Positions 1-6,507 of a stretch of 12,002 nt of DNA are shown here, in pieces (within the stretch, counting starts at the first letter, position 1; every line of letters begins with the position of its first letter). Position numbers and translations under genes: made by a program. This stretch comes from Hyphomicrobiaceae bacterium (GTDB lineage: Bacteria; Pseudomonadota; Alphaproteobacteria; Rhizobiales; Hyphomicrobiaceae). The notes beneath the pieces were generated by a model that saw only the letters and a list, made by a program, of their open reading frames with translations, did no database searches and was not told where the DNA came from. The stretch spans positions 1 through 12,002 of the forward strand of contig JAJFHI010000038.1 of assembly GCA_021775715.1 (NCBI GenBank), in the 5' to 3' direction.

Positions 1-3000
1 CAGAGAACCTTCCGTCAACGCAACCGTGCCGCCCGTGATCGGATCAACAGTCACCGTGTTGCCATCAACGACATACTGCGTCACAGACAGCGTGTCGCCA
101 TCGATGTCACTATCGTTGCCCAGCACACCGCTCGCAGCATCGACAGTCAGCGTTGTGTCTTCGTTCGTCGAGTTCGTATCCGGTGCCACCGTCGGTGCAT
201 CGTTCACACCGGTCACGGTGACCGTGATCGTCGCTGTATCCGTGCCGCCGTTGCTGTCAGAAATCGCATAGGTCAGCGTTGTGTCGCGTGTTGCACCAGC
301 CGCCAGATCTTCGAAGTCACCGGCGGGAGCAAATGTCACGACACCAGCCGCATCGATCGAGAACGTACCGCCGTTAGACCCAGCGACACCGGTCTGTGGA
401 CTCACTGTAAGCGTGTCACCGTCAGGGTCGCTATCGACGCCGCCGTCATTATCCGTCAGCGCATTGCCGATTATAGCCGAGCCATCGTCTTCGCCGACAC
501 CATAGGTGTTATTGATCGCCGTTGGCGCATCGTTCACGCCGGATACCGTCACCGTGATTGTGGCCGTGTCCAAACCGCCGTTTCCGTCGGAGATCTCATA
601 GGTCAGTGTTGTGTCGCGTGTTGCACCAACCGCCAGGTCTCCGAAGTCACCCCCGGGATCGAACGTCACGACACCGGCCGCATCGATCGAGAACGTGCCG
701 CCGTTAGCTCCGGCCACGCCCGTCTGCGGTGTCACCATTAGTGTGTCGCCGTCTGGATCAGAGTCCGGCGTACCATCAGTCAACGCGTTGCCAACGACTG
801 CTGAACTGTCGTCCTCTGTGACACCGGTAAATGTGTTATCTGTGGCGACTGGCGGTGAATTGTCGTTGTCAAGTATGGTTGTTATCACGTCGTCTTGCGT
901 CGCGAAAATGCCTGACCCAACAGAATTGGTCAGAGCGATCTGGAAGTCCTCGTCCGCTTCGACGGTGGGGTCATCAACCGTCCCGAGAGAGATCACGACA
1001 TCCGCAGGAGCTGCGGTCGGTGCGTCAAGAACCAGACTGGTATTGTCACCGATGCTAGCTGTATTAAACGAGAATTGCGTGAAACCGCCCGCACCATCAC
1101 TTGTGCCAATTGTTGCACCGATACCATCATCAATCGCACCGCCGTTGAACGTAACATCAAGATAGCGGAATTCGATGTCGTTGCTGCCCTCATTCAGCAC
1201 GAGCTGGAATGTGCCATCTGTTCCTGCACCAGCACCGAATGGAACAACTCCCTGCCATTGCACGATGAATTGCCGACTGCCAGGAGCGCCGATAGTTTCG
1301 ACGTAAATCTCGTCGGTGGTCAAAGCTCCGCTCGGACCAACATCATCGTGGAAGGCTGCAATGACCGGCAAGCCGCCAATCGTACCACCCGATGCGAAGT
1401 CGACGTTCGTGAACGCCGAGGATCCACCGCCGAACGAGACGAAGCCGTGCGAACTCACGAACAGATCTGTATAACCCTGCCCGTAGAAGTCAAATTCGAA
1501 ACCGATCGCGGCACCGGTATTGTCGTCTGTCGCAAGACCAAGCGCGGTGCCACTTCCAGCAATATCGTTAAAGTTTGCAGACGTGTTGTCTTGAGTAATC
1601 GTGTAATCGGACGGCGCCGTGTAGGTCAGTGTTGTGCCGTCGAATACGAACTCGGGTCGGCCCGCAATTGCACTGTTAACTGCTGCAACGATATCAGCAT
1701 GGTCGCCGCTGACCGTATCGATATCGACCAAAGATATATCGACCGATACCGTTTCTCCTGGTGCAACTTCGCCGTTTAGCGTCAGCGTGTAACTTGCAGC
1801 TGCGCCTTCAGCCACGGACGTGTCGCCAGTGATCGACCATGACGGCGCGACAGATACGACAACTGTCGCCGTGTCGCTTTCGCTGCCAACGCCACCGTTC
1901 TCATCAGCAACAATATAATCAAATGCAACAACGCCCGCCGAGTTCGCGATCGGTTCAAACGTCAGCGTGCCATCAACATTGAGTGTGACCGTTCCTTGGC
2001 CACTTAACAGCGTGATTGGCGAACCCACCGACGCGGCTTGGCCGTCGATCTGCGTAATCGTGGCGCCACCATCAAGCACAATGTCGTTGTTGATTACCGA
2101 TATTGTTATCGGCACGCCAGCGCTGGTCGTGGCCGTGTCATCGGTTGCCGTCACAGGGTCATCGACGATATCGATCGTGATTGAAAGCGTCCCAACGACA
2201 CTATCCGCAGACAACACAGAAACATCGTCCTGCGGATTCGTTTCGGAAGACGTGGCGACGACGTCGACCGAATACGTCCCGACGAACCCAACCGTGGTAC
2301 GAATCCTGTACTCATTTATGTCAACCGCATTTACAACGACCTCCCCTGCCGTCGGAACAACGGGAACGCCGTTGCGCTCTATTTGGAAGCCGGGCGGGAT
2401 ATTGCTAAACGTGTAAGCGGTGATCGTCTCGGAGCCGTCCGTATCGGTAGGTGTTGCTCCAACAATCGGCGCGAGTGCCGTCGGCACATCCACACCACCG
2501 CCAGCCGTTGTACTTAGATTAAGCGTCGGCACATCCGCGACAGCTGCAATATTGAAGAGGACTGTATCTGTTGCAGAGGTTGTTGATCCGTTTGGTTCGG
2601 TTGATTCAACCGTCAGCGAAACACCAATGTCCTGATCCGAATGGTTCGGTGTTGTCGGCTGGACGAGTGAGATGTTGGTCAAATCCCATTCATCAAGGAA
2701 CGCAACATCTGTCAAATTGGTCGAGGTGAATGCGCGCGTACCGTCAGTGATCGTGTAACCGACCGGGATCATCGTAACGCTATAGCGCAACGTTTCCGAA
2801 CCGTCGGCATCGCCCTGCGTACTTGTCAAATCAACAGTGTTGGTCTGCTCGTCTTCATTGGACGCCAGGCTTTGAATATTGGATGGAATGTTCGGCGCAT
2901 CCGCGACACCGCGGATGTTGATTGATGCATATGTGGTCGACGAGAAGCCGTTATCGTCTGCAACAACGTAATCGAAGAATTCAACTCCGCTGAAATCAGC

Positions 3001-5478
3001 CGCTGGCACGTAATCGAATGAACCATCGGCATAAAGCGTCAACGTTGCGCCCGATGGCATGGTGTGACTAACCGGACTTGGCGCGCCAACTGCGTTGACC
3101 GGAATATCACCCAATCCAGGACCACGCGAATCTGTTGCCGACTGAACAGAGATCTGATCACCGTTTGGATCACTGTCGTTGAGCAGAAGACCTGTGGCTG
3201 CGGGCACCGAAAGCGTCGTGTCTTCATCGCCAACATAAAGGTCGCGAATTGCAGACGGCTGGTTGACGATCGTGCCGAAGTTAATCGCTGTGTTGGCCGT
3301 TCCGCTTGCGAACGAACCATCAAAGACCTGTACGTCGATCGACCGATCAGTCTGGTCAAACATCGCCTGAGAATTGGAGAACGTAATCGACTGAACAGCT
3401 GTCTGGTAGTCTTGTGTGCTTGCGTCACCGGTCAACGTCACTTCAAGCTGGCCAGATCCGTTGGTCACAACTGTTCCCGTCAAACCGAGGCTTGTCAAAA
3501 CCGCGCTATCTATTGTGAACTGGTCACCCGGCATCGTGTTGGTCAGGATAATCGTCGCACTCGTTGCTGTGCCGCCGGCGTTGGTAATCTCAATATCACC
3601 GTCTGCAATCGCTACGGGTGTGCCGCCGCTCGTGTTGCTGAAATAGGTCGTTTGGTAACTACTACCCGTCGCACCCGAAGAGTCGTCTGCATCGAGGTCA
3701 ATACCTGTTGCAAATGACGTGTTCGGGTTTGTAAATACGAGATCACCATCACCGTCATGGTTGAAGAACGCATTTGGTGTGTGCGTGCGATAGGTCATCG
3801 TCAACTGGTTTACGCTCTGCCAGTTGTAACGAACCCAACTGGATTCTTCATTGTTCTGATCCTGGGTGCCGTCCGCAAACAACGTTGTCCCGTCATTCGA
3901 TGTGATCAGGTTCGTTCCCGACTGAACCGTGTAGGACGACAAATCGGAAAGTGCCGCGCCCAGGGCTTCACGCGTCGCCACAAGGCCATCTCGACCGTCG
4001 ATGTCCGAAATCGTCAGTCCCACTTCACCGATGTTCGGCTGGACGGTTTGGTTTGTGCCGGACGTGAAAATTTGCCATACGATCGTTGCCGTACCCACAT
4101 CCAGAACAGCACCGTTATCGGTTGGGTCGGCCGTCGCGCCGTGGCCATTGCGGACCTGCACACGGAAGTCATCAAGGAGATCGGCTGCTGCACCTGTCGC
4201 ACCCTCATCGACTGCGCGCGTACCAAAGTTAACGCCAACACCCGCGTCAGAGATTCCCGTGACCGTTGCAACAACATCAACACTGACAGTGCCACCGCCA
4301 TCCAACTCTACAACACCTGCATTCGCCCAAATGGCCTGAGAACCAACACCACCGACGACGTCGCCGCCGATCGTGGATTGGTTGACCAGTGTAACCGCTG
4401 GCGCAGCAGTCGTACCAAGCGTGAAGGAGTCGAGCACGCCCGTGTAATCAGCTACCTCGAAGGCCTGCGCTTCCAACTCACCACGGACCACTTCAAGATC
4501 CCAGTCGCCACCAAGATCGGCTGCACCCGTGAGATCGTCAGAAGCTGCAATGTCTGCTCCCGTCGCCTCGGCAAGGGCGTCGGTTGCCGTCGCGCCGCTT
4601 TCGCCAGCGCCGAAATTACAGCCGTAAATCAGAAGGTCAGCGTTTTCCGACAGTGCTGATTTGATGGTCGCGAGCTCATCAGCATGTTCACCAGAAATCG
4701 ATTGGGCATTCAGAATGGAATTACCCAGGCTCAGCTGGCCGGAATCGCCGTGCGAGATAATATGGACCGCATCAATGTTAGTGCGACCTTCAAGTGCAGC
4801 CGCGATTTGCTCCACACCGTCCTGATCGGGCTGCAATAAAACAACTTCGACACTTGGATCAATACCTTGTAGAAGCACCTCGATATTTGCGACGCTCCCG
4901 TCAATGAACGCGATCTGTTGAGACCCGGCGCCTGGATCAATTTCTCCGAGCGCTACGACGAGAGCGGCTTCGTCCTGTACTTGTTTTGCACTCTCTTGTG
5001 ATTGCGTGCCATCCGACGTTGCCACATCAGCTGCCTGTTGTTCTGCGACATCCTCTGCAGCCGTCTCGGCGGTTACTGCGGCGGCGGCGTCGAATACAAT
5101 GCGCGGTTCCAATGCCAGCATAGCGCCGTCGTCGCGCAGGCGAGCACGGTCTTGTGGCGAAGCGGCGGTTTTCGCTATCTCGTCGTCTTTGCTTTCCGTT
5201 TCCACTTCCACAGATTGAGCAGTGTGCGCTTGCGCTTTGCGGCCAAGATCATGTCGCGCTTGGCGTCGTGCGCTATCGGACACCTTGTTTTTGCTGCGCT
5301 GCTTGCTCTCTGTAATTTCAACGCCGAATGTTCGCTGAAATGACTTGGCAAGAAAAAGCGCACTGCGACTTATTAAGCCACCCGTAATACCGTTCGTTTT
5401 GCGACCTAGTTCAGTCGCAAACGATCGATCTTTACTTTGTTGTTCGCGCGCATTTTTTTGACGTGAATCACGGAGCAT
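1..5478 (-). CDS. Giant cadherin-like repeat surface protein with N-terminal DUF4347 domain (partial, 3' end outside window)
   Basis: An uninterrupted minus-strand frame of 1826 codons runs from ATG at 5478 off the left edge; an AGGG ribosome-binding site lies 8 bases upstream of the ATG. The N-terminus is basic and has no Sec signal peptide, as in large adhesins exported by type I secretion. Residues 123-131 read LEPRIVFDA, the LEPR motif of such giants. Residues about 188-340 are a DUF4347 domain (ISHG at 242-244, YGCN around Cys287). Then follow an unrecognised beta-rich stretch (345-575), a DLDADDSS-type domain (about 592-745), cadherin-like domains (about 740-1210, acidic DSD/DGD Ca-binding motifs), a Calx-beta-like region split by a nidogen-like domain (about 1217-1540), and 110-residue VNDAP-type repeats from 1541 onward. 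Cys287 is the only cysteine seen. The likely role is a Ca-stiffened extracellular adhesin; the secretion route is inferred because the C-terminus is missing. Confidence 0.93.
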   Translation of the reverse strand, partial: MLRDSRQKNAREQQSKDRSFATELGRKTNGITGGLISRSALFLAKSFQRTFGVEITESKQRSKNKVSDSARRQARHDLGRKAQAHTAQSVEVETESKDDEIAKTAASPQDRARLRDDGAMLALEPRIVFDAAAAVTAETAAEDVAEQQAADVATSDGTQSQESAKQVQDEAALVVALGEIDPGAGSQQIAFIDGSVANIEVLLQGIDPSVEVVLLQPDQDGVEQIAAALEGRTNIDAVHIISHGDSGQLSLGNSILNAQSISGEHADELATIKSALSENADLLIYGCNFGAGESGATATDALAEATGADIAASDDLTGAADLGGDWDLEVVRGELEAQAFEVADYTGVLDSFTLGTTAAPAVTLVNQSTIGGDVVGGVGSQAIWANAGVVELDGGGTVSVDVVATVTGISDAGVGVNFGTRAVDEGATGAAADLLDDFRVQVRNGHGATADPTDNGAVLDVGTATIVWQIFTSGTNQTVQPNIGEVGLTISDIDGRDGLVATREALGAALSDLSSYTVQSGTNLITSNDGTTLFADGTQDQNNEESSWVRYNWQSVNQLTMTYRTHTPNAFFNHDGDGDLVFTNPNTSFATGIDLDADDSSGATGSSYQTTYFSNTSGGTPVAIADGDIEITNAGGTATSATIILTNTMPGDQFTIDSAVLTSLGLTGTVVTNGSGQLEVTLTGDASTQDYQTAVQSITFSNSQAMFDQTDRSIDVQVFDGSFASGTANTAINFGTIVNQPSAIRDLYVGDEDTTLSVPAATGLLLNDSDPNGDQISVQSATDSRGPGLGDIPVNAVGAPSPVSHTMPSGATLTLYADGSFDYVPAADFSGVEFFDYVVADDNGFSSTTYASINIRGVADAPNIPSNIQSLASNEDEQTNTVDLTSTQGDADGSETLRYSVTMIPVGYTITDGTRAFTSTNLTDVAFLDEWDLTNISLVQPTTPNHSDQDIGVSLTVESTEPNGSTTSATDTVLFNIAAVADVPTLNLSTTAGGGVDVPTALAPIVGATPTDTDGSETITAYTFSNIPPGFQIERNGVPVVPTAGEVVVNAVDINEYRIRTTVGFVGTYSVDVVATSSETNPQDDVSVLSADSVVGTLSITIDIVDDPVTATDDTATTSAGVPITISVINNDIVLDGGATITQIDGQAASVGSPITLLSGQGTVTLNVDGTLTFEPIANSAGVVAFDYIVADENGGVGSESDTATVVVSVAPSWSITGDTSVAEGAAASYTLTLNGEVAPGETVSVDISLVDIDTVSGDHADIVAAVNSAIAGRPEFVFDGTTLTYTAPSDYTITQDNTSANFNDIAGSGTALGLATDDNTGAAIGFEFDFYGQGYTDLFVSSHGFVSFGGGSSAFTNVDFASGGTIGGLPVIAAFHDDVGPSGALTTDEIYVETIGAPGSRQFIVQWQGVVPFGAGAGTDGTFQLVLNEGSNDIEFRYLDVTFNGGAIDDGIGATIGTSDGAGGFTQFSFNTASIGDNTSLVLDAPTAAPADVVISLGTVDDPTVEADEDFQIALTNSVGSGIFATQDDVITTILDNDNSPPVATDNTFTGVTEDDSSAVVGNALTDGTPDSDPDGDTLMVTPQTGVAGANGGTFSIDAAGVVTFDPGGDFGDLAVGATRDTTLTYEISDGNGGLDTATITVTVSGVNDAPTAINNTYGVGEDDGSAIIGNALTDNDGGVDSDPDGDTLTVSPQTGVAGSNGGTFSIDAAGVVTFAPAGDFEDLAAGATRDTTLTYAISDSNGGTDTATITVTVTGVNDAPTVAPDTNSTNEDTTLTVDAASGVLGNDSDIDGDTLSVTQYVVDGNTVTVDPITGGTVALTEGSL
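181..850 (-). repeat. Tandem 330-bp (110-residue) cadherin-like repeats
   Basis: Plus-strand positions 181-520 and 511-850 align at an offset of 330 bp. By hand count 271-390 versus 601-720 differ at about 16 of 120 bases. The protein units share the motifs GEDDGSA/TEDDSSA, IGNALTD, DSDPDGDTL, TGVAG.NGGTFSIDAAGVVTF, ATRDTTLTY and DTATITVTV. A third, more diverged unit runs off the left edge (from about 180 down to 1). Such repeats are typical of Ca-binding adhesin stalks and can expand or contract by recombination. Confidence 0.85.
1000..1585 (-). other. Nidogen-like (NIDO-type) domain inside the giant protein
   Basis: Residues about 1299-1475 contain FEFDFYGQGYTDLFVSSHGF at 1327-1346, then LPVIAAFHDD, RQFIVQWQGV and FQLVLNEGSNDIEFRY. 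The order (FYG..Y, a VSS.GF strand, a P-IA-F-D turn, an FIVQW strand, then a LNEGSNDIEF strand) matches the nidogen-like extracellular domain found in many bacterial adhesins. It is flanked on both sides by what look like the two halves of a Calx-beta domain. The exact family name is moderately secure; the boundaries are approximate. Confidence 0.65.
4461..4917 (-). other. DUF4347 domain of the giant protein (about residues 188-340)
   Basis: The segment opens with FIDGSVANIEVLLQGI and continues through VHIISHGDSGQLSLG to DLLIYGCNFG, then LAEATGADIAASDD and LGGDWDLE, the standard DUF4347 signature found near the N-terminus of very large bacterial repeat proteins. Its order, a strand ending in His-Gly (His243) followed by a strand ending in Gly-Cys (Cys287), resembles caspase-like/CHAT peptidases. 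No activity is established for this family to my knowledge; a proteolytic or self-processing role is inference. Confidence 0.88.
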
Positions 5479-5484
5479 CGTGTT

Positions 5485-5490
5485 GGCCCT
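5485..5490 (-). promoter_or_regulatory. Ribosome-binding site of the giant gene
   Basis: Minus-strand AGGGCC lies 8 bases or slightly less before the ATG at 5478. It is only a partial match to AGGAGG, but it is the sole purine-rich element in the AT-rich leader and supports this start. Confidence 0.5.
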
Positions 5491-5547
5491 ACAATTAGGA
5501 AAATGGAAACTACTCTTTCATTTTCTGTTTGCAGGCATTTCTAAATA

Positions 5548-5575
5548 ATTATTATTGGGCACCAAAATGAGACAA
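5548..5575 (-). promoter_or_regulatory. Candidate sigma-70-type promoter for the giant gene
   Basis: On the minus strand, TTGTCT (5570-5575) is followed after 16 bases by AATAAT (5548-5553), one mismatch from the TATAAT consensus. Transcription would start near 5541 and give a leader of roughly 60 bases. In such AT-rich DNA chance matches are common, so this is only the best-placed candidate. Confidence 0.35.
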
Positions 5576-5715
5576 AAATTATAATTTAATTACTCGTAGA
5601 TGACCCAATTAGAGAAAATTCTAATAAAATTCATAATGTTAGAAAGCTTTTTCTATCATAAAACTTTATGCTTTTGTTTTTCAGAAAAACAATTATCTGG
5701 CTGATATTTTTATAG

Positions 5716-5740
5716 AAATTCACGAAAGCAACGTGAATTT
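5716..5740 (-). terminator. Hairpin downstream of the sortase gene (possible terminator or operator)
   Basis: AAATTCACG and CGTGAATTT form a perfect 9-bp stem around a 7-base loop, 64 bases past the sortase stop codon. On the minus strand it is followed by CTATAAAAATATC rather than a clean T-run, so it is at best a weak intrinsic terminator. It could equally be a protein-binding dyad upstream of the giant gene. Confidence 0.35.
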
Positions 5741-5803
5741 ATTGCACCCAAGAAAAATAAAACGAATGTGATTCGCCGGTCGTTAATTGAAATTAATACA
5801 AAA

Positions 5804-6490
5804 TCATCTCGAATTTCTATAAAAACCGGCTTTGGCGTAGACAAGAAAGCGCCATGGACCACGCGTTTTTGCAGTGAGTGGCCAGCAGGTAGCCAAAACT
5901 AAATTTATTCCAGATGCAGAAGTATTAATTCCACTTTTATTCCAGCGCACAACAGCCGTGCGCGTAACGCGAAATGAAGTCGCGCTTCCATCCATTCCGG
6001 TGACACGTATTTCATCGTCCACCTTTAAGTCGCCGACGAAGCTGAAATGGGTATCCCGGTGAGCGGCGAAGACGCTTGTGCCTGGTGCTCCAGGTTGTGC
6101 AGTGTTTGGCACGTGTCCAGGACCAAACGCCAGCGCCTGACCGCTTGCCCCTGCCAGCACGACAGCTGTGGCGCCAAGGCGCGGCACCTCCACGCGAGCG
6201 ACCGGCCAAGTGTCCGCCCAGCTCCAAGGTTTCACGGGATGGCCTCGAGCCACCGTTTTAGCAAACGCCCGGTGTAGTAGTACCTGCGCTACTTGCGCTT
6301 TGACGTGGATGTAGGCTCCCTGCCCGACAAGCACCACCCCCATCAATGCAAATAGGAGGGCGGCCACAGCCGCGAGGGATCGCAACCATGGCCGGAAGGC
6401 CGTCCAGGCGTTTGATTGCCTGACCGACCCCAGTACCGGCACTCGAATAGGGGGGACAATTGAGCGCCGGAAGCCTTTAAGAAGCGGCAT
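5804..6490 (-). CDS. Class GN (marine proteobacterial type) sortase
   Basis: A membrane-anchored cysteine transpeptidase that cleaves a sorting motif near the C-terminus of its substrate, presumably the VIT/VWA protein encoded just upstream. From the ATG at 6490 it has 228 residues. An N-terminal membrane helix spans about residues 36-58 (SLAAVAALLFALMGVVLVG). The catalytic triad is visible: His144 in FAAHRDTHF, Cys202 in LVLATCWP and Arg214 before FLVYA. The AHRDTHF form of the His motif is typical of this class, although GHRDTHF is more usual. The start was chosen because its ATG overlaps the upstream TGA as TGATG, with AGAGGT 11 bases before it; a GTG at 6532 would add 14 residues. Coupled translation implies fixed stoichiometry with the target. 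Confidence 0.92.
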   Translation of the reverse strand: MPLLKGFRRSIVPPIRVPVLGSVRQSNAWTAFRPWLRSLAAVAALLFALMGVVLVGQGAYIHVKAQVAQVLLHRAFAKTVARGHPVKPWSWADTWPVARVEVPRLGATAVVLAGASGQALAFGPGHVPNTAQPGAPGTSVFAAHRDTHFSFVGDLKVDDEIRVTGMDGSATSFRVTRTAVVRWNKSGINTSASGINLVLATCWPLTAKTRGPWRFLVYAKAGFYRNSR

Positions 6491-6507
6491 CACGTCAGTT
6501 GACCTCT
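6488..6507 (-). promoter_or_regulatory. TGATG stop/start overlap with ribosome-binding site of the sortase
   Basis: On the minus strand, AGAGGT (6502-6507) precedes TGATG, in which the TGA (6492-6490) ending the VIT/VWA gene overlaps the sortase ATG (6490-6488) by one base. This arrangement indicates translational coupling and decides the sortase start. Confidence 0.7.

Larger units (their letters stand above)
5479..5803. promoter_or_regulatory. AT-rich 325-bp spacer between sortase and giant gene, rich in perfect inverted repeats
   Basis: No gene is seen here. GC is about 26 % over 5521-5760 by hand count, far below the flanking genes. Perfect inverted repeats are found at 5608-5625 (ATTAGA, 6-base gap, TCTAAT), 5657-5670 (CATAAA-AC-TTTATG), 5674-5692 (TTGTTTTTC-A-GAAAAACAA), 5716-5740 (9-bp arms, 7-base loop) and 5783-5796 (TTAATT-GA-AATTAA). 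The region must contain the end of the sortase transcript and, most likely, the promoter of the giant gene. AT-rich DNA of this kind is a usual target for nucleoid-type repressors, but which one acts here cannot be read from sequence. Confidence 0.6.

Noticed and set aside
1..850. Periodic repeats as a CRISPR array
   Set aside because: The repeats are 330 bp long, diverged and in frame within a coding sequence; they encode protein domains, with no short repeat/spacer pattern.
1075..1779. A 234-codon plus-strand open frame
   Set aside because: It is antisense to the nidogen-like part of the giant protein. It has no ribosome-binding site or recognisable motif and an odd Cys/Arg-rich composition.
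3757..4659. A 300-codon open frame on the plus strand inside the giant gene
   Set aside because: It lies antisense to a continuous, clearly recognisable minus-strand coding frame. Its translation is rich in Arg and Cys without any domain, as expected for the shadow of a GC-biased gene.
5479..5803. AT-rich island as an insertion sequence remnant or an origin of replication
   Set aside because: No transposase fragment, terminal inverted repeats, target duplication or repeated DnaA-type boxes were seen; the inverted repeats differ from one another.
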